Of a DNA stretch of 64,000 nucleotides, positions 1 to 8,306 are shown in pieces (the stretch's first letter is position 1; the number at the start of each line of letters is the position of its first letter). The notes under the pieces were generated by a model. The model was given only the letters and a program-made list of their open reading frames with translations, ran no database searches and had not been told where the DNA came from. This DNA is from an uncultured Methanobrevibacter sp. GTDB lineage: Archaea; Methanobacteriota; Methanobacteria; Methanobacteriales; Methanobacteriaceae. Position numbers and translations under genes: made by a program. The stretch lies in NCBI RefSeq assembly GCF_934746965.1, contig NZ_CAKVFS010000001.1:1-64000 (forward strand). The letters are read 5' to 3'.

Positions 1-674
1 CCTCGATAAAAAACACCAATATCTCCCAAAGTTATTTTTTTCCAATTTTCTTTTTTAAATTGTAATTTTTGTGTGAAAATCTGTTGCATCAAATATTTTT
101 TAAATTGAATATTTTTATTTAATTTATCAGTTAACAGTTTTATAATTTTATTTAAGTATAAAAACAAGCTACTAATTTTATTTTGTTCTTTAATAGATTT
201 TGGAATGAAATGAGTAGTGTTAAAAAAATCTCCAACAGTAATATTTAGTAAACCATGGTTTCTAGCTCCTTCAACAGCTATTTTATAGATTTCTTTATAC
301 CATTTATTCGTTTCAAAGTAGATTTCTAAAAAATTAGAACTGATATTTTTCGGCTTAAAACAAATATATAATGTAGAAACTGCTCCTTTATCATATTTAT
401 TTAATTTTTTTATAGTTCCATAAGGATAACCATTTGAATAACTTTTATTAAATGCAAAATCTCCTTTTCTTAAAATATAATAATTTTCAAGACTTTTACT
501 AGCTACTATTTTATTAAAAAAACTTATTTGATCTATTAATCCATATTTAGCAGAAATTGTAAGGGGCAATTTTGTTTCAAGAGATTTATTTTTCTCGGTT
601 ATTCTTTCAGTTATTTCATTTAATTTTACTTCCACCCATTCTTCAACATATTCATTAAACCGTAAGTGATGTTT
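1..674 (-). pseudogene. hsdS: Type I restriction specificity subunit (HsdS), partial and without a start codon
   Basis: Not delimited by a start codon: I translated this strand by hand. The frame is open from the left edge to a TAA at 675-677. It reads as HsdS: a typical N-terminal block (LRFNEYVEEWVEVKLNEI), a target-recognition domain, then the central conserved helix (PKSIKEQNKIS, ending LMQQIFTQKLQFKKENW) and the opening of the second half (KKITLGDIGVFYR) before the edge. HsdS gives DNA sequence specificity to the type I methylase/nuclease complex. Between the upstream stop and the conserved N-terminal block there are only about five codons and no ATG, GTG or TTG, so the copy looks unexpressed as it stands. 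In known phase-variable type I systems such start-less copies are donor cassettes for recombinase-driven switching. A simple 5'-truncated pseudogene is the alternative. The rest of the system lies outside the window. Confidence 0.8.
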
Positions 675-682
675 TTAATCTA

Positions 683-705
683 AACTGTTTTATATCGCAA
701 CAGTT
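683..705 (+). promoter_or_regulatory. Inverted repeat flanking the TATA box of the 718 transporter gene
   Basis: Arms AACTGTT (683-689) and AACAGTT (699-705) are perfect complements and enclose a TATA-like TTATATC, about 25 bases before the ATG at 718. No ribosome binding site is present, so the transcript is probably leaderless. The dyad over the core promoter suggests a repressor site; this is inferred from position only. Confidence 0.5.
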
Positions 706-717
706 AAATAATAATTT

Positions 718-1872
718 ATGATTTCAAGAAAACAAATTGGTTTTATCGCATCGATAATTGTAATGATTGTAGTTTATGGGGCTTCTTCTTCACCGATTCC
801 TTTGTATTCAAATTTTCAGTCTGCACTTGGAATTTCAAAAGCTAGTTTATCTTTAACTGCAGTTACATATTTTTTAGGGACGGTTATTAGTTTACTTTTC
901 TTTGGAAGGGTGTCTAATTATATTGGAAGGCGTAAAACAATATTGATTACAATTTTAATGGCTATTATTGGTTGTTTGTCTTTTATTTATATTAATTCAT
1001 TTGAAATATTTTTAGTAGCAAGATTAGTGCAGGGAATTTCATGTGGGCTTGCTTCAAGTTGTGTTGCTGCTTATATGGTTGATACAACACCTAATGAGTC
1101 ATCAACATTATCTGCTATTGTTACAAGTGGATGTACTATGATTGGACTTACTTTTGGTTCATTTTCCAGTGCTGTTTTAATGAATTTAAGTTTAAGTACA
1201 GTATTTGTGTTAATAATTATTTTATTAGTTATATCTGCAATTTTAATTGTTTTAGGTGAAGAAACAGTTGAGGTACATGATGGGGTTTTAAGTTCTATTA
1301 AGCCTTATGTTGAGTTTCCATCTGAAATAAGGTACTTATTGATTCCTGCTTCTGCAATATTTGTGGGTACATGGGCTGTTGGGGGTTTTTATCAGGCATT
1401 TTCTTCAACTATTGCTGTTGATCAGTTTGGTGTTAAAAATGCAATTCTTGCAGCTGCAATATTTTCATCTTTAATGGCGCCGCAAATACTTGGGAATACT
1501 TTAATTAAATATATCAGTAATGTTAAAGCTCAACGTTTGGGAATGGTATTGTTTTCAGTATCTATGATTTTAATTGTTGTAAGTTTTGAGTATAAATTAG
1601 TGTGGTTATTTTTAATTTTAAGTATTTTGGCAGCTATTTTCATTGGTATTAGTTTTGCTTCTACTATGGAGATAATTTTGTCTAAAATTAAACAATCTCA
1701 AAGAGCTGGTGTATTATCAACAATATATTTGATTTCTTATGGTGGTCCTGCTATTATTAATTTGATTGTTGGGCAAATTGGAAATGCGTATACATTGATT
1801 GAAATAACTGTTGGTTATACTTTATTTGTTTTGTTTACAACATTGATAACCATAATTTTTACAAGAAATTAA
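718..1872 (+). CDS. Major facilitator superfamily transporter
   Basis: A 384-residue membrane protein with about 12 hydrophobic segments and no signal peptide. The loop after helix 2 carries the MFS signature (GRVSNYIGRRKT, around residues 64-75), and a second family-like stretch (RLVQGISCG) follows in helix 4. The length fits 12-TM drug or metabolite exporters of the MFS_1 group. The substrate cannot be read from the sequence. The gene stands alone between the hsdS remnant and ilvB. The ATG has no Shine-Dalgarno sequence but sits about 25 bases after a TATA element enclosed by a dyad, so it is probably a leaderless and repressible gene, as many efflux genes are. Confidence 0.85.
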   Translation: MISRKQIGFIASIIVMIVVYGASSSPIPLYSNFQSALGISKASLSLTAVTYFLGTVISLLFFGRVSNYIGRRKTILITILMAIIGCLSFIYINSFEIFLVARLVQGISCGLASSCVAAYMVDTTPNESSTLSAIVTSGCTMIGLTFGSFSSAVLMNLSLSTVFVLIIILLVISAILIVLGEETVEVHDGVLSSIKPYVEFPSEIRYLLIPASAIFVGTWAVGGFYQAFSSTIAVDQFGVKNAILAAAIFSSLMAPQILGNTLIKYISNVKAQRLGMVLFSVSMILIVVSFEYKLVWLFLILSILAAIFIGISFASTMEIILSKIKQSQRAGVLSTIYLISYGGPAIINLIVGQIGNAYTLIEITVGYTLFVLFTTLITIIFTRN

Positions 1873-1945
1873 TTAAACTAGGATACTTTTATATATTTTT
1901 ATTAATAAACTTTAATCACAAAATAAAAAAATTAAGGTTTTTATA

Positions 1946-3637
1946 ATGAGAGGCGGAGAAGCAATAATTGAATCCCTTAAGAAAATGGGGGTAAATACAA
2001 TATTTGGTTATCCTGGAGGACAGACCATACCGTTTTATGATATGTTATATGATGCAGATATGGATCATATATTGGTTAGACATGAACAGTGTGCAGCTCA
2101 TGCAGCAGATGGATTTGCAAGGGCTTCTGGTAATGTTGGTGTGTGTTTGGCTACTTCTGGTCCTGGTGCAACTAATCTTGTAACTGGTATTGCTACTGCT
2201 TATATGGATTCTTCTCCAATCATAGCTATTACTGGTCAAGTACCGACTCATTTAATAGGTAATGATGCTTTTCAGGAAGCTGATATTATAGGAATTACTA
2301 TGCCTATTACTAAGCATAGTTTTCAGCCAAAAGATCCTAATTTAATACCTTCCATTGTTAAAACAAGTTTTGAAATTGCTGAAAGTGGAAGGCCAGGGCC
2401 TGTTGTAATTGATGTTCCAAAGGAGATTCAGGAAGGTGAATTAACTTCTTTTGATGATTCATTAATTTCAACACCGGGATATAATCCAACTGTAAAAGGT
2501 AATATTAAACAAGTTAGAAAAGCTAGAGACTTAATAAAAGGAGCTAAAAAACCAATTATCCTTGCAGGTGCAGGAGTTATATTAGCTAATGCTTCTAAAG
2601 AGTTAAAAGAATTATCTTATTTGATTAATGCTCCTGTTATGACTTCATTACTTGGTAAGGGAGCTATTGATGAAACTGATGATATGGCTTTAGGTATGCT
2701 TGGAATGCATGGAAGAAAAGTAGCTAATGACTCTATAAATGATAGTGATTTAATAATAGCTATTGGTATAAGATTTTCAGATAGGGCAACTGGAAGGTTA
2801 GATAGTTTTGCTCCTAATTCTAAAGTTATTCATATAGATATTGATCCTGCTGAAATTGGTAAAAATGTTGATGTGGATTTACCTATTGTAGGTGATGCTA
2901 AAAATGTTTTAACTTCATTAAATAAGACTTTAAAAGATTATCAAAGTAATGATGATGCAAAAAATTGGGTTAAACTTCTTCAGCAACGTAAACATGAATT
3001 TTCCCCAAGAGTTACTTATGATGATGTTCCATTAAAACCACAAAGTGTTATTAAGGAGATTAGTGAAGTTTTAACTCCTGATTCAATTTTAACAACTGAT
3101 GTAGGTCAAAATCAGATGTGGGCTGCTCATTTCTATGATACTCAAAGGCCACGTAAGTTTATATCTTCTGGTGGTTTAGGAACTATGGGATTCGGATTCC
3201 CTGCAGCTATTGGAGCTAAAGTAGCATGTCCAGAAGATCCTGTTGTATCTATTAATGGTGATGGTGGATTTTTAATGGTTTGTCAGGAATTAGCTACTGT
3301 TAAAGATTATGATCTTCCAGTTATTGCAGTTGTTTTAGAAAATAGGACTCTTGGAATGGTATATCAATGGCAAAATTTATTATATAATGAAAGATATTCT
3401 GAAACTAAATTAGGTTCAAGTCCTGATTTTGTTAAATTAGCTGAAAGTTTTGGAGTTAATGCTACTAGAATTACAGAACCTGGTGAGACTAAAGAAGCAT
3501 TAAAAACAGCTATTAAAGATAATGAACCAATTTTATTAGATATTGTTATAGATAAAGATGAAACTTTACCTATGGTGCCTCCTGGTGCTGCTATTGATGA
3601 GATGATTGGTGAATATAAGCTTGAAAAAGATGTATAG
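1946..3637 (+). CDS. ilvB: Acetolactate synthase, large (catalytic) subunit
   Basis: The 563-residue thiamine-diphosphate enzyme joins two pyruvates to acetolactate, or pyruvate with 2-oxobutyrate, the first common step of valine, leucine and isoleucine synthesis. Visible marks are the N-terminal PP domain with catalytic Glu47 in VRHEQCAAHAADGFARASG, the central FAD/transhydrogenase-like domain, and a C-terminal ThDP motif (GDGGFLMVCQEL, then ENRTLGMV) around residues 430-460. Length and order match archaeal and bacterial IlvB. The regulatory subunit starts 9 bases downstream and a carbonic anhydrase overlaps that gene, so the three probably form one operon. Confidence 0.97.
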   Translation: MRGGEAIIESLKKMGVNTIFGYPGGQTIPFYDMLYDADMDHILVRHEQCAAHAADGFARASGNVGVCLATSGPGATNLVTGIATAYMDSSPIIAITGQVPTHLIGNDAFQEADIIGITMPITKHSFQPKDPNLIPSIVKTSFEIAESGRPGPVVIDVPKEIQEGELTSFDDSLISTPGYNPTVKGNIKQVRKARDLIKGAKKPIILAGAGVILANASKELKELSYLINAPVMTSLLGKGAIDETDDMALGMLGMHGRKVANDSINDSDLIIAIGIRFSDRATGRLDSFAPNSKVIHIDIDPAEIGKNVDVDLPIVGDAKNVLTSLNKTLKDYQSNDDAKNWVKLLQQRKHEFSPRVTYDDVPLKPQSVIKEISEVLTPDSILTTDVGQNQMWAAHFYDTQRPRKFISSGGLGTMGFGFPAAIGAKVACPEDPVVSINGDGGFLMVCQELATVKDYDLPVIAVVLENRTLGMVYQWQNLLYNERYSETKLGSSPDFVKLAESFGVNATRITEPGETKEALKTAIKDNEPILLDIVIDKDETLPMVPPGAAIDEMIGEYKLEKDV

Positions 3638-3646
3638 GTGAGTTAA

Positions 3647-4138
3647 ATGGTTTTAGAGTATCACGTTATAAGTACATTAGTTGAAGATAAACCAGGGGTA
3701 TTACAAAAGGTTGCTGGTTTATTTACAAGAAGAGGCTTTAATATTGATAGTATTACAGTTGGAGAGTCTGAAGTTGAAGGTTTAGCTCGTATGGTTATAA
3801 CTGTAAAAGCAGATCAAAAATTATTAGAGCAAGTTACAAAACAATTAAATAAGCTTGTTGATGTTATTAAAATAAAAGATATTACTAAAAATGCTGTTAA
3901 AAGAGAGTTATGTCTAGTTAAAGTAAATATTCCAAATGAAAAAGCTAGAGCAGAAATAATGCAGTATGTTAACATTTTCAGAGCTAAAATAGTTGATGTT
4001 TGTGAAGAAGCTTTAATTATTGAAATTACAGGAGATATGGAAAAAGTAGATGCGTTTATATCTCTTTTAAAAGGTTATGGAATTAAAAAGATTACTCGCA
4101 CAGGCCTTACAGCTATGTCTCGTGGATTCCATTCATGA
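3647..4138 (+). CDS. ilvN: Acetolactate synthase, small (regulatory) subunit
   Basis: At 163 residues this matches the long IlvH/IlvN type: an N-terminal ACT domain (residues about 4-75, with EDKPGVLQKVAGLFTRRGFN) that binds valine for feedback control, and a C-terminal half that activates the catalytic subunit. A GTGAG ribosome binding site precedes the ATG. It lies 9 bases after ilvB and its TGA overlaps the start of the next gene, which implies translational coupling. Confidence 0.96.
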   Translation: MVLEYHVISTLVEDKPGVLQKVAGLFTRRGFNIDSITVGESEVEGLARMVITVKADQKLLEQVTKQLNKLVDVIKIKDITKNAVKRELCLVKVNIPNEKARAEIMQYVNIFRAKIVDVCEEALIIEITGDMEKVDAFISLLKGYGIKKITRTGLTAMSRGFHS

Positions 4139-4662
4139 TGATTCTTAATGAAATTTTGGAGAATAATAAGAAATTTGTAGATGAATTTGAAGGTGTGGAG
4201 TTATCCCACCACCCCCAAAAAAAGTTAGCTATCTTAACTTGTATGGATTGTAGGTTAACTGGATTTTTAGAACCAGCACTTGGCATTGAAAGGGGAGATG
4301 CTAAGATAATCAAAAATGCAGGAAATACGATAGTTGGTGAAGATGCGATTCGTTCAATAGCTGCAGCAATTTTCTCACTTGGTGCTGAGGAAGTTTTAGT
4401 TATTGGTCACACTGAGTGTGGAATGGCAGGTTCTGATAGTGAAAAACTAAGAAATACTATGCTTGAGAGAGGAATTTCTCAAGAAGAAATAGACAAGGTT
4501 GATTTAAAATCTTGGATTGGTGGATTTGAGAGTGAAGAGGAAAATGTTAAAGATACAGTTGAAAAAATTAGGAATCATCCTCTTATTCCAGAAGTACCAA
4601 TTCATGGTCTTATGATAGACATTGTCACAGGTAAATTAGACGTTGTAGTAGATGATAGATAA
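4135..4662 (+). CDS. Beta-class carbonic anhydrase
   Basis: Interconverts CO2 and bicarbonate with a zinc ion held by Cys36, His92 and Cys95 (TCMDCRL and IGHTECGM). The Asp38-Arg40 pair typical of the class is also present. Its 175 residues match the compact archaeal beta class described from Methanothermobacter (Cab). The start overlaps the ilvN stop; ATG codons at 4135 and 4138 are both possible. Being co-transcribed with acetolactate synthase is notable, since that enzyme releases CO2, but a metabolic link is inference. A strong hairpin at the stop codon closes the operon. Confidence 0.93.
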   Translation: MMILNEILENNKKFVDEFEGVELSHHPQKKLAILTCMDCRLTGFLEPALGIERGDAKIIKNAGNTIVGEDAIRSIAAAIFSLGAEEVLVIGHTECGMAGSDSEKLRNTMLERGISQEEIDKVDLKSWIGGFESEEENVKDTVEKIRNHPLIPEVPIHGLMIDIVTGKLDVVVDDR

Positions 4663-4674
4663 ATTATCATCTAC
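4648..4674 (+). terminator. Hairpin terminator of the ilvB-ilvN-carbonic anhydrase operon
   Basis: Perfect 10-base arms GTAGATGATA (4648-4657) and TATCATCTAC (4665-4674) with a 7-base loop, overlapping the stop codon and followed by a T-rich run (ATTTTTTATTTTT). Confidence 0.7.
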
Positions 4675-4824
4675 ATTTTTTATTTTTAGATATTTTAAGT
4701 GACTGTTTCATTTATAATTTGAAATCACTTTGATTTTGAGAATTTAATGAAATTTTAACTTAAATTTATAATTTTTCTTAACATTAGTTACTTTTATAAG
4801 TAGAAAAAATAATATATACTACTT

Positions 4825-4848
4825 GATATTTGAAGTACTTTAAATATC
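4825..4848 (+). promoter_or_regulatory. 24-bp near-perfect palindrome in the ilvC leader
   Basis: GATATTT (4825-4831) and AAATATC (4842-4848) flank AGTACT, and only the two bases on each side of that core break the symmetry. It sits about 30-50 bases downstream of a TATA-like element near 4793 (TTTATAAG) and 33 bases before the ilvC start. An operator for an amino-acid-responsive regulator is plausible. An RNA hairpin in the leader is the alternative. Confidence 0.5.
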
Positions 4849-4880
4849 TCATATTTATCAATTATATAGGAGAAGTTAAA

Positions 4881-5873
4881 ATGAAAATGTATTACGAATC
4901 AGATGTAAATACTGATGCTCTTAAAGGTAAAACTGTAGCTGTAATGGGTTACGGAAGTCAAGGTAGAGCACAATCTAGAAACATGGCTGACAGTGGTGTC
5001 GATGTTATTGTTGGACTTAGGGAAAATGGTAACTCCTGGAATTTAGCTAAAGAAGATGGTATGAACGTAAAATCATTCTCTGATGCAGCTAAAGAAGCAG
5101 ATATCATTCACATATTACTTCCTGATGAAATCCAAGAAAAAATTTACAATGAACAAATTGCACCTTATGTTGAAGCTGGAAATACCATTTCCTTCTCTCA
5201 CGGTTACAACATCCACTTTGGTTTAATTAAACCTGGTGAAGATGTTAATATAGTAATGTTTGCTCCTAAAGGACCTGGTTCCAAAGTAAGAACTACTTAC
5301 TTAGAAGGTTTCGGAATTCCTGGTTTAGTAGCTATTGAACAAGATGCAACTGGAGATGCATTACAACTCGCATTAGGTATGGCAAAAGCTTGTGGTTTCA
5401 CCAAAGCAGGTGTAATTGAAACTACTTTCAAAGAAGAAACTGAAACTGATTTATTCGGTGAACAAGCTGTTTTATGTGGTGGACTTACCGGATTAATTAA
5501 TGCTGGTTTCCAAACTTTAGTAGAAGCTGGTTATCAACCTGAAATTGCTTACTTTGAAACCTGTCACGAAGTAAAACTCATCGTGGATGATATTTATGAA
5601 CATGGTTTCGGTGGAATGTGGAAAGATGTAAGTAATACTGCTGAATACGGTGGATTAACTAGAAGAGATTATGTCATAACTGAAGAAGCTAAAAAAGGTA
5701 TGAAAAAAGTTTTATCTGAAATCCAAGATGGTACTTTCAAAAAACAATTTGCAGATGAAAATGCAACTGATGCAGCTAACTTAAAAGAAATGAGAGCTGC
5801 TGAAGACCAAGAATCTATTGAAGTTGTTGGAGAAAGACTCAGAAAAGCTTGTGGATTACAAAAAGATGATTAA
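4881..5873 (+). CDS. ilvC: Ketol-acid reductoisomerase
   Basis: Class I enzyme of 330 residues that isomerises and reduces acetolactate to dihydroxyisovalerate, the second branched-chain amino acid step. The N-terminal Rossmann domain shows GYGSQGRAQS (23-32). The C-terminal knotted helical domain carries the metal ligands (EQAVLCGGLTG, YFETCHEVKLI). I start it at ATG 4881 because an AGGAGA ribosome binding site lies 7 bases upstream and family members begin close to MKMYYESD; the frame is open to an earlier start at 4830 with no such support. It has its own promoter region of about 200 bases, separate from ilvB-ilvN. Codon choice is richer in C-ending codons than its neighbours, as expected for a highly expressed gene. 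Confidence 0.97.
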   Translation: MKMYYESDVNTDALKGKTVAVMGYGSQGRAQSRNMADSGVDVIVGLRENGNSWNLAKEDGMNVKSFSDAAKEADIIHILLPDEIQEKIYNEQIAPYVEAGNTISFSHGYNIHFGLIKPGEDVNIVMFAPKGPGSKVRTTYLEGFGIPGLVAIEQDATGDALQLALGMAKACGFTKAGVIETTFKEETETDLFGEQAVLCGGLTGLINAGFQTLVEAGYQPEIAYFETCHEVKLIVDDIYEHGFGGMWKDVSNTAEYGGLTRRDYVITEEAKKGMKKVLSEIQDGTFKKQFADENATDAANLKEMRAAEDQESIEVVGERLRKACGLQKDD

Positions 5874-5884
5874 ATAATTTAATC
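5868..5884 (+). terminator. ilvC terminator
   Basis: Short hairpin GATTAAA / TTTAATC around the TAA, followed by two poly-T tracts (CTTTTTTTACTCTTTTTTTT) typical of archaeal termination. Confidence 0.6.
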
Positions 5885-5938
5885 ATTTTCACTCTTTTTT
5901 TACTCTTTTTTTTAAAATTATTTTTTGGATGCATTAAT

Positions 5939-6943
5939 ATGGTTTTTATAGGAATGGATCATGGAACTACTGGAATCTCTTTTTGTATAATGTCTAACAA
6001 TGGTGAAGTTATAGATGTTTTTAAAATAGGAAGAGAAGAAAGTAAACAGGGTAAAGTGTCTGCTATTGAAGAATTATCTAAAAGAATAGATTTAAATTCT
6101 GTTGATTTGATGGCAGTAACCTATGCTATGGGTGATGGAATAAATAAAATCCAGGATATTAGTAAAGTAGATAATCGTGGAATTTTATCTATTGGTGGTG
6201 CTGGAAAAGTTACTGGTGGAGGTACATCAGTATTTGGTGAAATAGAAAATTCAGAAATTCCAGCTATTATGATACCTGGCCTTCATAAAGATTCTGATTC
6301 ATTAGATGAACTATTTAGAGCAGCTTATTCTCATCAAGCTAGTCCTGAAAAAGTTAGTATATGTTACAATGCTTTTTTAGAAACTGGTTGGAAAAACATG
6401 ATTGTAGCAGATATCAGTTCCAATAGTGTTGATATTCTAATTGAAAATGGTAAAATTAAAGGTGCTATTGATGCATGTTTAGGAGCTATGGGAATTGTTC
6501 ATGGGCCTTTGGATTTGAAAATGTTAAGACAAATTGATGAGGAAGGTTTAAGTGCAAATACCTGTTTTTCACATGCAGGTGCTATAAAAATAGCTGATGT
6601 TGATGGTAAAGTAGCTAATATGAAGAATCAGTTATTGGATAATTATGAATCTGGTGATGAAAAAGCTAAATTAGCTATTGATACTTTAATAATGACTGTT
6701 GCTATGGAAATAGCTGGACTTGATGTTGTTTGTGAAAATGAAATTGAAGGTATTGTTTTAACAGGTTCTGTAGGTAGTGCTACTAAACCATTTAATTTTG
6801 AAAATGAGATTAATAAGTACTTTAAGAATAAATATCCTTTGAAAGTTATTTCTAAAGAATCTGGAGCTATAGGTGCAGCTCAAATAGCTATGGATGTTTA
6901 TAATGGTAAAAAAGAGATTTTAGGAATTTTAGTAGATTATTAG
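5939..6943 (+). CDS. Methanogenesis marker protein 12
   Basis: The 334-residue protein has an acetate kinase/Hsp70-like ATPase fold: an N-terminal phosphate-binding strand (GMDHGTTGISFCI, residues 5-17), a glycine-rich middle (SIGGAGKVTGGGTS) and a late phosphate/adenosine loop (IVLTGSVGSAT). I recognise it as the family found in nearly all methanogens and called methanogenesis marker 12; its function is unproven. It is a single gene downstream of ilvC and converges on the LSm gene with no spare base between the two stop codons. Confidence 0.85.
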   Translation: MVFIGMDHGTTGISFCIMSNNGEVIDVFKIGREESKQGKVSAIEELSKRIDLNSVDLMAVTYAMGDGINKIQDISKVDNRGILSIGGAGKVTGGGTSVFGEIENSEIPAIMIPGLHKDSDSLDELFRAAYSHQASPEKVSICYNAFLETGWKNMIVADISSNSVDILIENGKIKGAIDACLGAMGIVHGPLDLKMLRQIDEEGLSANTCFSHAGAIKIADVDGKVANMKNQLLDNYESGDEKAKLAIDTLIMTVAMEIAGLDVVCENEIEGIVLTGSVGSATKPFNFENEINKYFKNKYPLKVISKESGAIGAAQIAMDVYNGKKEILGILVDY

Positions 6944-7141
6944 CTAGTCTTTTAAACTAACTAAAACTACATTTCCTCCTTTTATAGTTTCTAAACCGTT
7001 TTCAGTTTCAAGAACTAAATTTAAGTAGTTATCAACAGCTATTACTTTTCCTTCACTGCAGTTATTATCTCTAAGGTCTACACTGACATTTTTACCTTTA
7101 AATTGTAAAAATAATTTATTAACTTCATCATTATTGTTCAT
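6944..7141 (-). CDS. LSm-like small RNA-binding protein
   Basis: A 65-residue protein with one Sm fold: Sm1 motif (FKGKNVSVDLRDNNCSEGKV, then VDNYLNLVLE) and a short Sm2-like end (IKGGNVVLVSL). Archaeal SmAP proteins form heptameric rings that bind U-rich RNA. This is at the short end of the family and could be a second SmAP paralogue. It converges with marker 12 and diverges from the small ORF at 7263, sharing an AT-rich promoter region. Confidence 0.82.
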   Translation of the reverse strand: MNNNDEVNKLFLQFKGKNVSVDLRDNNCSEGKVIAVDNYLNLVLETENGLETIKGGNVVLVSLKD

Positions 7142-7262
7142 TGAATCAACCTTTGATTTTTATGTTATAATATTAAGTTTTTAACTTTATATAACTTATG
7201 TACTTATTTACTAAAAAAATTCATATACTGGATAATTATATAAAATATATGTGGTAATAGTT

Positions 7263-7406
7263 ATGGCAATTAATTTATTAGAACAAAATTTAGAAGCAAT
7301 TACACATACCTTAGCTAAGTTACAGCAAGAAGGATGTAGTGATGAAAAAATTTTAAATGAACTTCGTGAAGAAAGGGATAAAATACTTAAAGATTTAAAA
7401 CTTTAA
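7263..7406 (+). CDS. Small conserved-looking protein of unknown function (47 residues)
   Basis: Open frame from ATG 7263 to TAA 7404-7406. It encodes a helical, charged protein (MAINLLEQNLEAITHTLAKL at the start, EKILNELREERDKILKDLKL at the end) with leucine spacing that fits a two-helix hairpin or coiled coil. A TATA-like element (ATTATATAAAATATAT) lies about 20-30 bases upstream. The frame fills the gap between a divergent LSm gene and a convergent surE almost exactly, and codon use matches neighbours, so I regard it as real. No function can be assigned. Confidence 0.6.
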   Translation: MAINLLEQNLEAITHTLAKLQQEGCSDEKILNELREERDKILKDLKL

Positions 7407-7407
7407 G

Positions 7408-8184
7408 TTATTCTAACCATTCTTTTATTAAATCCATATCTCCAGTTAAATCAATTTTAAGTGGGGTTATGGTGGTTTTATTTAGTTTTTTAATGTAATG
7501 ACTGTCTGTTCCTTCACAATCAGAATTGTAAGGTTCTCCACCAATCCAATAATAAGGTTTTCCACGTGGATCTAACCTTCTGTGAATTACTGGTGTGTAC
7601 ATTCTATTTCCAAGTTTAGCAACTTCAAACTCTTCATCAACTGGATTTTCAGGTATATTCACATTTAATAAGTCAATACCCTCAGGTAATCCTTTTTTAA
7701 GTACTATTTTTACAAGTTTTCTAAGCATTTTTCCTGCAAAACTAAAATCAATATCTACTGTCCCATTTTCAAATTTAACATAATCTTTTGTAACTTCCTG
7801 AGAAATAGCTATTGCAGGAATTCCAAAACTTGCAGCTTCTAATGCAGCACCTATTGTACCTGATGTTGTTAATTCTGCTTTTCCAAGATTAAAACCAGTA
7901 TTTATCCCAGAAATCATTATGTCTGGTTTTTCATCAATTATTTCAAATAATCCAAAAGTAACTGCATCAGTTGGTGTTCCAGTTACTCCATAACCTTGAC
8001 TTTTATCTCTTAATGTTGTTGGATTTATTCTTAATGGATTGTAAAGGGTTATTGCATGTCCAATTCCACTTTGTTGAGTTTCAGGGGCTACTACATAAAC
8101 ATCGCATAAATCTTCAATTGCATTTTTGGCAGCTAATATTCCTGTGGCATTTACTCCATCATCATTACTTATTAATGCTTTCAT
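7408..8184 (-). CDS. surE: 5'/3'-nucleotidase SurE
   Basis: The 258-residue metal-dependent phosphatase acts on nucleoside monophosphates. The family signature NDDG is at residues 7-10 (MKALISNDDGVNATGI), followed by the VVAPETQQSGIGHAIT loop, the GTPTDAVTFG loop and ISGINTGFNLG, all typical of SurE. Length fits the family (about 250-265). It is a single gene converging on the small ORF at 7263 with one base between the stops. Confidence 0.95.
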   Translation of the reverse strand: MKALISNDDGVNATGILAAKNAIEDLCDVYVVAPETQQSGIGHAITLYNPLRINPTTLRDKSQGYGVTGTPTDAVTFGLFEIIDEKPDIMISGINTGFNLGKAELTTSGTIGAALEAASFGIPAIAISQEVTKDYVKFENGTVDIDFSFAGKMLRKLVKIVLKKGLPEGIDLLNVNIPENPVDEEFEVAKLGNRMYTPVIHRRLDPRGKPYYWIGGEPYNSDCEGTDSHYIKKLNKTTITPLKIDLTGDMDLIKEWLE

Positions 8185-8306
8185 ATATGTAAATAATAGT
8201 TTGGTACTTAAAATAATTTATGTTGCTATGATAAACTTTAATAACAATTTCATGTATAAAATATATTAGTAGATTTTTTTTAAATAAAACACTTACAGGT
8301 GGAACA

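Noticed and set aside
4830..4880. Longer N-terminus for ketol-acid reductoisomerase
   Set aside because: It reads through the palindrome and the ribosome binding site; the start at 4881 fits the family and the AGGAGA spacing.
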